NCBI RefSeq assembly: GCF_003627215.1
Contig: NZ_CP032677.1
Location: 3,291,501 to 3,355,500, forward strand
Source of the DNA: Pseudomonas sp. Leaf58
GTDB lineage: Bacteria; Pseudomonadota; Gammaproteobacteria; Pseudomonadales; Pseudomonadaceae
Direction of reading: 5' to 3'
Length of the DNA: 64,000 nt
Shown: one piece after another, positions 19,335 through 28,094 of the stretch
Layout of the letters: the number at the start of each line of letters is the position of its first letter
Position numbering within the stretch: the first letter of the stretch is position 1
The notes under the pieces: model-generated
What the model saw: the letters and a program-made list of their open reading frames with translations, nothing else
Told to the model about the DNA's origin: nothing
The model's database searches: none
Program-made: the position numbers and the translations under genes

Positions 19335-20081
19335 TCATTTATGCCTCAGCACCGGCAGCCGCACCAACGACCACCCTGCTTCGGACTCGGCCAACGCCAG
19401 GCGGATGCCATCGCGTGGCAAGGTGTTCAACAACGTATGCGCCAGGTCACCGACCATCCAGTTCGCCGTGTTCGAGGCAATCACCCGCCCGTCCGCCGAG
19501 ATCAGTACTGCTTCATGCTCCAGGCGCATCAGGCTGCGCACCAGCAAGCGCTCGACATTATGCAGCGACAGGTCCAGCCCGGCGACGCCGATAAAGCGGC
19601 CTTGCACTTCGATCGGCATGGTGAACGTCAGCACATACATGTTGGTGCCGTACAGGTCCACGTACGGCCCTTCGACCACGCTCTTGCCGGTTTTCATCGG
19701 CCGGCTGTACCAGGGCATTTCGGTGTAGTCGTAGTAGTTCTCGCGGCGCCGGTCGAAGTTTGGGCGCAGGGGCAGGGTTTTGCCGCCGTCGGCCAGGTAC
19801 CACCATTCCAGGTGCATCTCGCGATCAGCCAGGCCGTTGGGCTCAACGATGACGCCGCCACCGCAGCCAAAGGCGCCGGTGGTAAGCAACTGCTGGTCAA
19901 TGGCCGGGCGCAGCGTCGCCAGGTCTTTCGCGCAGGGCTGGCGGCCCTCGGCCAACACGCGCTCCCATAACGCTCGGGTTTCTTCCACCAGCTGGCGGAC
20001 TTGACCAAAGATGGTCCCCAGGGTGTGGTCCAGCTGCTGGGCGCAGGCTGACAGCGGGTCGTTGTCGCTCAGGGCAAACAT
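19335..20081 (-). CDS. stand-alone Cache-domain sensor protein
   Basis: A 248-aa protein made almost entirely of a Cache-type ligand-binding fold. The characteristic block YYDYTEMPWYSRPMKTG, then GPYVDLYGTNMYVLTFTMPI and FIGVAGLDLSL, is at about 115-190. No transmembrane segment, signal peptide or output domain is visible, which is unusual because Cache domains are normally periplasmic parts of receptors. It lies 42 bp downstream of, and in line with, a FadR-type regulator gene, so it may bind the same small molecule and modulate that regulator, or be a soluble binding protein. Role inferred from position only. Confidence 0.75.
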   Translation of the reverse strand: MFALSDNDPLSACAQQLDHTLGTIFGQVRQLVEETRALWERVLAEGRQPCAKDLATLRPAIDQQLLTTGAFGCGGGVIVEPNGLADREMHLEWWYLADGGKTLPLRPNFDRRRENYYDYTEMPWYSRPMKTGKSVVEGPYVDLYGTNMYVLTFTMPIEVQGRFIGVAGLDLSLHNVERLLVRSLMRLEHEAVLISADGRVIASNTANWMVGDLAHTLLNTLPRDGIRLALAESEAGWSLVRLPVLRHK

Positions 20082-20123
20082 GGCATTACCTCACGCAGGT
20101 ACAGCTTTGTTGTTATGGGCGCC

Positions 20124-20873
20124 TCAGTCCTGGCCGTCGGCCAGCAGCTCCAGGCGCAGGCCGATCAGGCGCTTGATACCTCGGCTGACATGGGCCTCGG
20201 CCAGCGCACCGGCCAGCACCGCATCACCGGCGACCAGCGCTTCGAGAATCGCTCGGTGCTCGTGCTCGACCACGGTCACATCACCGCCACCGGCGGCCTC
20301 CATCCACAGCAGCTCGCCAATTTCTGACTGCAGGCGCATCTCGGCGCTGGTCAGACGCAGCGACTGGGCGGCGGCGGCCACTTCGATATGAAAGCGCGCA
20401 TCGGCGCGATGCCGGGCCAAGCGCGAACTGGCCTGGCTAAGGGTTTCGATATGCTGGGCGATGCGCGCCTGCTGCTCTGGGGTGCTGCGCCGGGCAGCCA
20501 GGCGCGCCGCGGTACCGGAAATGGCGGTCTGTTCATCGCCCAGGTCGCGCAGGTCGGGGCCACTCATGTCGCACAGGCGTTGCAGCAGCAGCGCTTCGGG
20601 CAGCTCCACTGGGGCGCAGACAAAACTGCCACCATTGCGCCCACGGCGGGTCTCGATCAAGCCCCGTTGGCGCAGCACTACCAGCGCTTCACGCAGCGTG
20701 ACTGTGGCGACGCCCAATTGCAGGGCCAGTTCCGATTCACTGGGCAGTTGCTGCCCTTCAGCGAACATCCCCAGCTCGATCGCCTCCACCAGGCGGCGTG
20801 CCACTTCATCGGTCCGCCCTTCCTGGCGCAACCGGATAAAGGCGGTGTTACGAGCACTATTCAGGGCAGTCAT
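20124..20873 (-). CDS. FadR-subfamily GntR transcriptional regulator
   Basis: A 249-aa GntR regulator. The N-terminal winged HTH runs from about residue 20 to 85 (signature GQQLPSESELALQLGVATVT, then LRQRGLIETRRGRNGG), followed by an all-helical FCD ligand domain with the metal-binding histidine/aspartate pattern. It is divergent from the aldehyde dehydrogenase/N-demethylase operon across a 215-bp AT-rich promoter region, so it most likely represses that operon and its own Cache-protein gene until an amine-derived ligand is present. Confidence 0.9.
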   Translation of the reverse strand: MTALNSARNTAFIRLRQEGRTDEVARRLVEAIELGMFAEGQQLPSESELALQLGVATVTLREALVVLRQRGLIETRRGRNGGSFVCAPVELPEALLLQRLCDMSGPDLRDLGDEQTAISGTAARLAARRSTPEQQARIAQHIETLSQASSRLARHRADARFHIEVAAAAQSLRLTSAEMRLQSEIGELLWMEAAGGGDVTVVEHEHRAILEALVAGDAVLAGALAEAHVSRGIKRLIGLRLELLADGQD

Positions 20874-21033
20874 TGCCTCTCCCTATCGAGCATTGTCAGG
20901 CGTGGCGCGGGCCCGGCTAAAAAGTTCGGTTACGCAGCTTATAGCGAACGGGCCAGGCTCCGATACCGATTGACGGGGCATTCTAGCGCCTGCAAGTGGA
21001 TATTCGCAGCAGTTGGCAAAATAAAAATATTAA

Positions 21034-21052
21034 GATATGGTTTCATAGGTTT
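21034..21052. promoter_or_regulatory. candidate operator upstream of the dehydrogenase gene
   Basis: The word ATATGG followed by CATAGGTT occurs here (21035-21051, spacing 3) and again at 22553-22566 (spacing 0), just upstream of the next gene block. The first copy is about 40 bp from the dehydrogenase start. Shared words at both promoters suggest one regulator, plausibly the divergent FadR-type protein. Confidence 0.4.
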
Positions 21053-21088
21053 AGATTTCTACCAATAAGACCGACCAAGGAATCCGCC

Positions 21089-22513
21089 ATGCAAACCAAA
21101 CTCCTGATCAACGGCCAGTTGGTCGACGGGCAAGGCAGCCCGTATGCCGTGTACAACCCGTCCGAAGGCACGGTGCTGGTGAATATCACCGAAGCCAGTG
21201 CGGCCCAAGTCGACGCCGCCGTGCAGGCCGCCGACCAGGCCTTTGCCGGCTGGTCGCAGACTGCACCCAAGGATCGTGCACAGTTGCTGCTCAAGCTGGC
21301 CGACCGCATCGAAGCCGAAGCTGCCACCCTCGCCCGCCTGGAGTCGCAGAACTGCGGCAAGCCTTACCTGGCCGCCCTCAACGACGAAATCCCGGCTATT
21401 GCCGATGTGTTCCGCTTCTTTGCCGGTGCCAGCCGTTGCCTGTCGGGCTCGGCAGGTGGTGAGTACTTGCCCGGCCACACCTCGATGATCCGCCGTGACC
21501 CACTGGGCGTGGTGGCCTCGATCGCGCCGTGGAACTACCCACTGATGATGGTCGCCTGGAAGCTCGCTCCAGCGCTTGCCGCCGGCAATTGCGTGGTGCT
21601 CAAGCCCTCCGAGCAGACCCCGCTCACGGCGCTGGCGCTGGGCCAGATCATGGCCGAGCTGTTCCCGGCGGGCGTGGTCAACATCCTCTTCGGTCGCGGC
21701 CCTAGCGTCGGCGAGCCTTTGGTCAACCACCCGAAGGTGCGCCTGGTGTCGCTGACAGGGTCGGTGGCCACCGGTGCGCGGATCATCGCCAGCACCGCCA
21801 GCACCGTGAAGCGCACCCACATGGAGCTGGGTGGCAAGGCGCCGGTACTGATTTTCGACGACGCCGACATCGACGCGGCGGTCGAGGGCATTCGCGCCTT
21901 CGGCTTCTACAACGCCGGCCAGGATTGCACCGCGGCCTGCCGCCTGTATGTTCAGCAGGGGGTCTACGAGCAATTCGTCAGCAAGCTGGGCGCAGCCGTG
22001 GCCAGCCTGCGCATGGGCTTGCAGGACGACCCTGAAACCGAGCTGGGCCCGCTGATCACCCGCGAACACCTTGAGCGCGTCGAGGGTTTTGTCGAGCGCG
22101 CCAAGGCCCAGCCACACATCCGCCTGATCACTGGCGGCCAGCGTGGTGCAGGCGACGGGTTCTTCTTCCAACCAACGGTGCTGGCCGATGCCCGCCAGGA
22201 CGACGAGATCGTCCAGCGCGAAGTGTTTGGCCCGGTGGTCAGCATCACCCCGTTTACCGACGAAGCTCAGGCCTTGGCCTACGCCAACGACTCCGACTAT
22301 GGCCTGGCCTCCTCGGTGTGGACCCGCGACGTCGGCCGCGCCAACCGCCTGGCCGCACGCCTGCAATACGGCTGCACTTGGGTCAACACGCACTTCATGC
22401 TGGTGAGCGAAATGCCCCACGGCGGCATGAAGCAATCGGGCTATGGCAAGGACATGTCCATGTACGGCCTGGAAGACTACACCTGCGTGCGCCACGTGAT
22501 GTTCAAGCACTGA
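21089..22513 (+). CDS. aldehyde dehydrogenase (gamma-aminobutyraldehyde type)
   Basis: A 474-aa NAD(P)-dependent aldehyde dehydrogenase. The catalytic Cys is in [10 protein letters not shown], the general-base Glu in MELGGKAP, and the coenzyme motif in LTGSVATG. Length and the GQDCTA variant of the active site match gamma-aminobutyraldehyde (PatD/YdcW-type) dehydrogenases, which turn amino-aldehydes from polyamine breakdown into amino acids. The ATG at 21089 has an AAGGAATCC site upstream. It leads an operon with an oxidative N-demethylase, so it may oxidise an N-methylated amino-aldehyde or the product left after demethylation. Confidence 0.88.
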   Translation: MQTKLLINGQLVDGQGSPYAVYNPSEGTVLVNITEASAAQVDAAVQAADQAFAGWSQTAPKDRAQLLLKLADRIEAEAATLARLESQNCGKPYLAALNDEIPAIADVFRFFAGASRCLSGSAGGEYLPGHTSMIRRDPLGVVASIAPWNYPLMMVAWKLAPALAAGNCVVLKPSEQTPLTALALGQIMAELFPAGVVNILFGRGPSVGEPLVNHPKVRLVSLTGSVATGARIIASTASTVKRTHMELGGKAPVLIFDDADIDAAVEGIRAFGFYNAGQDCTAACRLYVQQGVYEQFVSKLGAAVASLRMGLQDDPETELGPLITREHLERVEGFVERAKAQPHIRLITGGQRGAGDGFFFQPTVLADARQDDEIVQREVFGPVVSITPFTDEAQALAYANDSDYGLASSVWTRDVGRANRLAARLQYGCTWVNTHFMLVSEMPHGGMKQSGYGKDMSMYGLEDYTCVRHVMFKH

Positions 22514-22530
22514 TTGTCGATTTTGGTCAT

Positions 22531-22566
22531 AAAACATATAAAACCATAGGCAATATGGCATAGGTT
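22531..22566. promoter_or_regulatory. candidate operator/promoter before the N-demethylase genes
   Basis: An AT-rich stretch in otherwise GC-rich DNA contains CCATA and TATGG as an inverted pair around GGCAA (22544-22558), immediately followed by CATAGGTT. The same words occur near 21035-21051. This suggests a second regulated promoter inside the cluster rather than simple read-through from the dehydrogenase gene. Confidence 0.4.
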
Positions 22567-22654
22567 CTGCTTTTATCTATGCCCGAGCCTGAATCAGCCG
22601 CCAACGTTACCTTCCGGCCCACGCCGGGGGTTCGGGCTTACGAGGTGTGTCACC

Positions 22655-23260
22655 ATGCTTATCACTGGCATCAAAAGCCGCCCGGTCTATGACCAGCTGC
22701 GCCCCATGACAGGCGGCCTGCGCCACCTGATCGCGGGCCAGGGCAGCGGCGGCGCGGCCATGCTGCGCCTGATCGCAGACATGTCGCCCGCACAGCGCGC
22801 GCACAGCACCCTGCTCTACTCCACCGAGTCATTCTCTGGGCACGACCACCTACAGGCCCTGCAAGCCGCAGAGGCGGGCGAGCTGGAGGTATTCCCGAGC
22901 AACCAGGCACTGATCGCCGCCCTGCGCGAACGCCTTGGCCAGGCCCACATGGGCACGCGGCTGTACCTCAGCGGCTCGGAAAGCTTCATCGGCACCGCCA
23001 TGCAAGCGGCCAACGCCGTCGACCTGAACCGCGACGAAGTGCTGCGCGAGCACAGCGGCACCTTGGTACGTCGCGTGTGGTGCGCGCACTGCGATACCTA
23101 CACCGAAAACGTCACCCAGCGCGTGTTCAGCTGCCCCGGTTGCCAGCTCGACCTGGTGGTGCGTGACCATTATTCCCGCCGTTTAGCCGCCTTCCAGGGC
23201 ATCAAGGCCGATGGCGAAGTCCCGGGCGAACTGCCAGCAGCCGAGGAGCTCGACACATGA
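22655..23260 (+). CDS. DmmA-like subunit of oxidative N-demethylase
   Basis: A 201-aa protein resembling the small subunit found with bacterial dimethylamine monooxygenases (DmmA-like). A C-terminal pair of CxxC motifs (WCAHC and SCPGC, about residues 147-168) would bind zinc or iron as a ribbon. The N-terminal part (LYSTESFSGHD) has an alpha/beta look. Its stop overlaps the start of the reductase gene by 4 bp (ATGA), showing tight translational coupling. It is expected to help pass electrons or assemble the heme oxygenase. Assignment rests on the gene set and remembered family resemblance. Confidence 0.75.
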   Translation: MLITGIKSRPVYDQLRPMTGGLRHLIAGQGSGGAAMLRLIADMSPAQRAHSTLLYSTESFSGHDHLQALQAAEAGELEVFPSNQALIAALRERLGQAHMGTRLYLSGSESFIGTAMQAANAVDLNRDEVLREHSGTLVRRVWCAHCDTYTENVTQRVFSCPGCQLDLVVRDHYSRRLAAFQGIKADGEVPGELPAAEELDT

Positions 23261-24225
23261 ATACCCATAACGGCACCCTCAGTGTGCGCGTCGCCCGCAT
23301 CGAAGCGCTTACCCCGGAAATCACCCGCTTCACCCTGGTCGACCCGGCCGGCAAGCACCTGCCGGCGTTTTCCGGTGGCAGCCATGTGGTAGTGGTCCTC
23401 GAAGACGGCGACAAGACGCACCGCAATGCCTACTCGCTGATGAGCTCACCTTACGACTCCAGTGCCTACCAGATCGCCGTGCGCCGGGTCAGCGATGGCC
23501 GGGGTGGCTCGCGTTACCTGCATGACAACGTCGGTGAAGGCGACCTGTTGCAAATCCTGCAGCCGGCCAACCTGTTCCCCCTGGCCAAGCATGCCCGCCA
23601 GCACGTGTTCATTGCCGGCGGCGTCGGCATCACCCCGGTGTACTCGCAACTGGAAGAGCTACAGCTCAAGCAAGCCACCTTCGAGCTGCACCTGGCCGTA
23701 CGCGGCCCCGAGCACACCGCCCTGGGCCTGGAACTGCAGGCACGCTACGGCGAGCGCGTGCACCTCTACGTGCAAGGCGTCGATGCGCGCATGGACATCC
23801 GCAGTGTTCTCGCCGATCGCCCGCTGGGCAGCCACGTGTATGTCTGCGGCCCTGACAGCATGATCGACGACACCCTCGACAGCGCCCATGCCCTGGGCTG
23901 GACCGACAGCCACATCCACTACGAACGCTTCGTCGAGCAGGGTTCCAGCGGCCAGCCGTTCAGCGTAACCCTGGCACGCCAGGGGGTAACCCTCGAGGTA
24001 CCGGCCGAGCAGTCGCTGCTCGAAGCCGCCGAACAGGCCGGCTACAAGGTGCCGTACCTGTGCCGCGGCGGTGCTTGCGGCTACTGCGAGACCGAAGTAC
24101 TGGACCTCGATGGCGAACTCGACCATCGCGATGATTGGCTCAGCGAGGAAGACAAGCTGAGCAAGCGCAAATTCATGCCCTGCGTATCCCGCGCCAACTG
24201 CAGCCGCCTGGTCGTAGACCTCTGA
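23257..24225 (+). CDS. 2Fe-2S/FAD oxidoreductase, PDR/VanB family
   Basis: A 322-aa reductase with three parts in order: an FAD-binding domain (RNAYSLMSSPYD), an NAD(P)-binding domain (FIAGGVGITPVYSQL and VYVCGPDSMID) and a C-terminal plant-type ferredoxin with the 2Fe-2S cysteines in CRGGACGYC plus a later Cys in FMPCVSR. It would carry electrons from NAD(P)H to the heme N-demethylase encoded next. Overlap with the preceding gene and a 17-bp gap to the following one support a single operon. Substrate-side partner is inferred from gene order. Confidence 0.92.
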   Translation: MNTHNGTLSVRVARIEALTPEITRFTLVDPAGKHLPAFSGGSHVVVVLEDGDKTHRNAYSLMSSPYDSSAYQIAVRRVSDGRGGSRYLHDNVGEGDLLQILQPANLFPLAKHARQHVFIAGGVGITPVYSQLEELQLKQATFELHLAVRGPEHTALGLELQARYGERVHLYVQGVDARMDIRSVLADRPLGSHVYVCGPDSMIDDTLDSAHALGWTDSHIHYERFVEQGSSGQPFSVTLARQGVTLEVPAEQSLLEAAEQAGYKVPYLCRGGACGYCETEVLDLDGELDHRDDWLSEEDKLSKRKFMPCVSRANCSRLVVDL

Positions 24226-24242
24226 AACAGGAAAACAACAAC

Positions 24243-25289
24243 ATGACCGTCTTCAAGCCGATCGAGACCTACGCCGACGCAGGCAAGGGCCACACCTACA
24301 GCAACAGCCGCGAGGCCATATTGCGCCTGCCCTTCCCCTACCCAGAAGACCAGTACATGTACTCGATGAACGTCGAGCCGCACGTGCCCTTCGGCAATGG
24401 CGCGCTGCGCGGGCAATTCGACATCGACGAACACTACATTTCCGAGTGCAACCACCGGGCGCACACCCTCGACAGCCAGCCGGGCATCCATTACGCCGCC
24501 CTGCCGCACATGATGGAAGCCCAGTGGGACCTGCTGGAGCTGCTGATGGAGTCGTACTCGCGCGACTACCCTGAGCACTTCACTCTGGAGAAGAAAGGCA
24601 GCCAGTGGCACTGGATCAACCGCCCACTGCAAATCGACCAGACCTTCACCTTTGGCGACGCCAGCACCCTGCCGATGGAGCCGATGGAATACATCACCCG
24701 TCAGGCCCAGGGCGAATTCATCCTGCTCGAGGAACGTGACGACACGTTGGTGATGGGCGCCGGTATGGCTACCCAGCGCGCCGACTATTCGTTGCGCTTC
24801 AACCTCGGCATGAGTTTCATGGAGTTCCACGGCCCGGTACCCAAACTGCATGAGATGGGCATTCTGCAACGCGCCCTGAAATTCCTCCTGCGCCTGCGCC
24901 CAGGCCACCCGGTGCGCCGTACCAACTGGTCGATCACCGTCAACCCACGCCTGGAAACCTCCGCCGAGACCCTGCCCGACTGGGCCCCGGAGCGGACCAT
25001 CGTCACCGCCGAAAACGCCGGCGAGCTGGTCAACCTGCGTATCGAACTGCAGCCCTTGCACCGCCTGCCGCGCAGTAACGCTGTGCTGTTCCCGGTGCGT
25101 ACCTACCTGGTCAGCCTGCAAGAGCTGGCCGAATTCGCGCCGCAGTGGGCCAAGCGCATGCATCGGGTGATCCGCGACCTGGACCAGGAGCTGGTCGATT
25201 ACAAGGGTTTCACCCGCTACCGCGACGCCATGGTCAGCTGGCTGTCGCAGTACGACGACGGCACCCCGGTCGACGAAAGCCAGCAGTAA
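24243..25289 (+). CDS. heme-dependent oxidative N-demethylase (DUF3445)
   Basis: A 348-aa protein of the DUF3445 family, whose characterised members are heme-dependent oxidative N-demethylases and the catalytic part of dimethylamine monooxygenase. Recognisable blocks are LRLPFPYPEDQYMYSMNVEP at about 22-41 and LVSLQELAEFAPQWAKRMH near the C-terminus. The start at 24243 follows ACAGGAAAAC; the frame is open much further upstream inside the reductase gene. The reaction would be O2-dependent removal of an N-methyl group as formaldehyde. With the aminobutyraldehyde-type dehydrogenase in the operon, an N-methylated amine of polyamine or GABA type is a reasonable substrate guess. Confidence 0.85.
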   Translation: MTVFKPIETYADAGKGHTYSNSREAILRLPFPYPEDQYMYSMNVEPHVPFGNGALRGQFDIDEHYISECNHRAHTLDSQPGIHYAALPHMMEAQWDLLELLMESYSRDYPEHFTLEKKGSQWHWINRPLQIDQTFTFGDASTLPMEPMEYITRQAQGEFILLEERDDTLVMGAGMATQRADYSLRFNLGMSFMEFHGPVPKLHEMGILQRALKFLLRLRPGHPVRRTNWSITVNPRLETSAETLPDWAPERTIVTAENAGELVNLRIELQPLHRLPRSNAVLFPVRTYLVSLQELAEFAPQWAKRMHRVIRDLDQELVDYKGFTRYRDAMVSWLSQYDDGTPVDESQQ

Positions 25290-25363
25290 CCCATACCCTG
25301 CGCGCGCCGACGTCCGGCGCGCGTCTACTCAACGCTGTGCACGACAAATCAGGGGTTACCCCA

Positions 25364-26599
25364 ATGAAAACAATAAAACACTGCTTGCCCGAGAGCTGGA
25401 GCCTGGTGTTCTCCGCCGCCGCGTCTGCCTACGGCGTCGGCCTGCTCGGGCTGTGGGCCTTGCCGTTCCTGATCAGCGCCATCATTCACGACTTGCAACT
25501 CAACGAAGCCCAAGCCGGGCTGCTGATGTCAGCCGAATTCGGCTTCACCATGCTCGCCTCGCTGTTGGTCGCCCCCTTCATGGGCCGCGCACCACGGCGC
25601 ACCTTGGCGCTTGTCGGCACCGTGCTGGCGATTGCCGCCAACCTGCTCAGCGCCAACGTCGACGGCATCTACGCACTCGCCGCAGTACGTTGTGTCGCCG
25701 GTGTCGGTGCTGGCCTGGCGCTGGCTTGTGGCAACGCCGCCGTGTCCAGCGCCAAGCATCCGGACCGGGTCGCCGGGCACATGAACGTGCTGTCGGTGCT
25801 GCTGATGATCGTGGTGATGCTGGGCTATGCCAAGGTCATGGCTGCGTATGGCCTGCACGGTTTGTATTACGCAATGGCGGCGACCATGGCGGTGATGCTG
25901 CTGGCCATCCCGGCGATGGTGCAGCGCGCACCGGTTGCCGAGCCTTCACCGCAGGTGCCAACCGGCAAGCACGCGCCAAGCAACATCCTGCTCAGCCTGC
26001 CGGCCATCTGCATGATGCTGGCGATGTTCGTGTTCCAGGCCCGCGATACCATGGGCTGGGCCTTTGTCGAACGGATCGGCACCATGGTCGGCTACAGCGG
26101 CGATGAACTGGGTGTGCTGCTGTCGTTCCAGTCGTTCGTGGGCTTGATCGGGCCGCTGATCGCGGCAATGGTCGGCAAGCGTTTCGGCATGAGCACGCCG
26201 GTGCTCCTGGCGATTCTGCTGACCGGTGCGACCAGCCTCAGCTATGTACTGGGCGAGCATTCCAAGACCCTGTACACCGCCGGGGTGATGACCATCTGCA
26301 TCACCTATTTCTACGCCCTCAGCTACCTGACCGGCCTGGCCGCTGCCCTGGACCGCGAAGGCCGGGTGGTGGCTGCTGCGGGTAGCTTCCTCAGCCTGGG
26401 GCTGGCGGTGGGCCCGGCAATTTCGGGCGGGTTGATTTCGTTGGGGGGTTTTACCCTGGCCGCCTGGGGCATCGCCGTCACTGTGGTGCTCACCCTGCTG
26501 CTAGTCGCTGTACCCCTGGCGAGCATCCGTCGTCATCACGGCTCAATCTCAACGGACTCCGTTAACCCGGCAACTGTCGTTGGCTCCACCGCGAGCTGA
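25364..26599 (+). CDS. MFS transporter of the amine locus
   Basis: A 411-aa major facilitator with about 12 hydrophobic helices. The start at ATG 25364 is preceded by AGGGGT and places helix 1 at about residues 15-37 (SAAASAYGVGLLGLWALPFL). It closes the N-demethylase operon 74 bp after the catalytic gene and is followed by a strong terminator-like hairpin. It probably imports the methylated amine or exports a by-product. The longer open frame upstream overlaps DUF3445 and is not a good start. Confidence 0.88.
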   Translation: MKTIKHCLPESWSLVFSAAASAYGVGLLGLWALPFLISAIIHDLQLNEAQAGLLMSAEFGFTMLASLLVAPFMGRAPRRTLALVGTVLAIAANLLSANVDGIYALAAVRCVAGVGAGLALACGNAAVSSAKHPDRVAGHMNVLSVLLMIVVMLGYAKVMAAYGLHGLYYAMAATMAVMLLAIPAMVQRAPVAEPSPQVPTGKHAPSNILLSLPAICMMLAMFVFQARDTMGWAFVERIGTMVGYSGDELGVLLSFQSFVGLIGPLIAAMVGKRFGMSTPVLLAILLTGATSLSYVLGEHSKTLYTAGVMTICITYFYALSYLTGLAAALDREGRVVAAAGSFLSLGLAVGPAISGGLISLGGFTLAAWGIAVTVVLTLLLVAVPLASIRRHHGSISTDSVNPATVVGSTAS

Positions 26600-26611
26600 C
26601 TGACCGCAGCG

Positions 26612-26644
26612 GCGCAAGGGAGGTACGCCGTGCCTCCCTTGCGC
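26612..26644 (+). terminator. strong hairpin after the amine operon
   Basis: GCGCAAGGGAGG (26612-26623) pairs perfectly with CCTCCCTTGCGC (26633-26644) around a 9-base loop, 13 bp after the transporter stop codon. No U-run follows, so termination may be imperfect or the hairpin may protect the 3' end. Confidence 0.65.
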
Positions 26645-26822
26645 GAGCGAATCGATAGGAGTGATTAATGGCAAGCCAAATTGAAAATGAAGCAAAACGC
26701 TGGTCAATTCTGTCGAGCGTGCTTTTAAGCGTGCTGGCAAATCGCGCGCTTGCCTTCTGATAGGCCTTGGCAAGCAATTCTGCGAAGCATTAGATGTGTC
26801 GCCGACCTTTCGATGGGAACAG

Positions 26823-27119
26823 TCAGTCCTGCTCCTCAACCTCGCAGACGCCGTTTACCCCACCCTTGCCGGTGTAGGACACGCTGACGTAGCCGTCAGG
26901 CTCGACTGAAACCGAGACGGTCACGCCGCTGCCTTTGGCCTCAAAGAAGCTCTCGCTGACTTTGTGCAGCTTCGCCTCTTTTCCATTGATGAAAACCGGC
27001 CCGCCTTCATTGACGCGCACCTCAATATGTCCTGGGCAAACGGCATTGACAGCCGGAACATCTGCGAACGAGGGGCCGCCCATTAAGAGGAGCAGCGCGC
27101 TGCAAAATAATCGCTTCAT
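26823..27119 (-). CDS. small secreted hypothetical protein
   Basis: A 98-aa protein with a Sec signal peptide (residues 1-19, ending SFA) and a mature domain of beta-strand character with two cysteines that could form a disulfide. No known family is recognised. A purine-rich GGGAC site precedes the ATG. Probably periplasmic; monocistronic, separated by 87 bp from the next minus-strand frame. Confidence 0.65.
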   Translation of the reverse strand: MKRLFCSALLLLMGGPSFADVPAVNAVCPGHIEVRVNEGGPVFINGKEAKLHKVSESFFEAKGSGVTVSVSVEPDGYVSVSYTGKGGVNGVCEVEEQD

Positions 27120-27206
27120 TCAGGTCCCGCCGTTTAAGTGGCCTCCGGAACACTATACATAGCCCACTTGATAGGCGCGCGCATCGGGACGCGACGCGCG
27201 GCGCCG

Positions 27207-27428
27207 CTAATCGCTTTGCCGTGCATCGGTGATTGAAGGCCTCGCCTGAATGACTGCGGTGAAACTTCCGGTGAAGTGATGCCGAAGGGCCTTGGGCATG
27301 TCGTAGGAGAAATGCACCAGCCAAGCCCCATCGCCTAGTGGCAGGGTTTCTCTTCGGTATTGCTCCACCTGGATCTCTTCAATACCAATTTCGTTCGCCA
27401 CTTGTTGGTTTGTCGGTTCGCTAGCCAT
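27207..27428 (-). CDS. small hypothetical protein
   Basis: A 73-aa frame of acidic N-terminus and mixed strand-like C-terminus with no signal peptide or membrane segment. No family recognised and no good ribosome site, so it is a weak prediction, supported mainly by protein-like composition and its position in a row of small minus-strand genes. Confidence 0.45.
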   Translation of the reverse strand: MASEPTNQQVANEIGIEEIQVEQYRRETLPLGDGAWLVHFSYDMPKALRHHFTGSFTAVIQARPSITDARQSD

Positions 27429-27464
27429 GGGTAGTCGGCTCTATGAAGAATGTTAAGTACCCCT

Positions 27465-27761
27465 CTACGATGCCTTGGAGGCTACCCGGACATGCTTTCT
27501 GTCGTGAGCCACCTTGCGGGCATGGCCTACGCCCCAAGCGAGCGCACGAGTCATTGACTCGTTTGGACGAGCGTCGAACGCCTCCTCATGCAATGCCATA
27601 CCAGATGACGCATACACGCCAATGAACATCTGCGTGCTGCCGGTGCGCGACAGCCTCACCTGCACATCGATGTAGGTGCCGTCATCCAGGGTCTCTTCAT
27701 GGGTTCGATGATGGAGCGTGGGGTCTGCCCAGGCCCAGAAAACATCGCCACGGACTCTCAT
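27465..27761 (-). CDS. small hypothetical protein
   Basis: A 98-aa protein. The ATG at 27761 is preceded by a near-perfect GCAGGAGGG ribosome site, which decides this start over the one five codons upstream. The middle segment, DDGTYIDVQVRLSRTG, suggests a small beta-sheet domain, followed by a helical, basic C-terminus. No signal peptide, no known family. Confidence 0.6.
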   Translation of the reverse strand: MRVRGDVFWAWADPTLHHRTHEETLDDGTYIDVQVRLSRTGSTQMFIGVYASSGMALHEEAFDARPNESMTRALAWGVGHARKVAHDRKHVRVASKAS

Positions 27762-28094
27762 ACAGCCCTCCTGCAACCGATATTGTTAGCCTTCTCTGAA
27801 TACTCAAAATAACGCAAGCGCAGCGGCTTTCAACCGCTTAAGGCGGCGCGGATAACTGTATCTGATAACCGGTCGGAAAACTTATACAGCCCGGTCAATG
27901 CCGTACAAGGTCAGGTGCCTCCATGTGGTTTTATCGGCCTTTGATCACGGTCGCTCAGGAGGGGCACGAAGCTGTCTGTGCGCCACATGTCTACCGCTGA
28001 GGGGCAGCAAGCAGGAGTGAGGGGAAATGGTTTCGGTGGGGAAATCCTGTATCATCAAGTCAAACGTGCACAGCAAAAAAACTGAAAATTAACA
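27762..28094. other. non-coding interval before the acyltransferase
   Basis: About 330 bp with no supported gene. Composition shifts from GC-rich to AT-rich toward 28,080, marking the left edge of the foreign-looking acyltransferase gene. It should contain that gene's promoter; no clear operator or repeat is seen. Confidence 0.5.
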
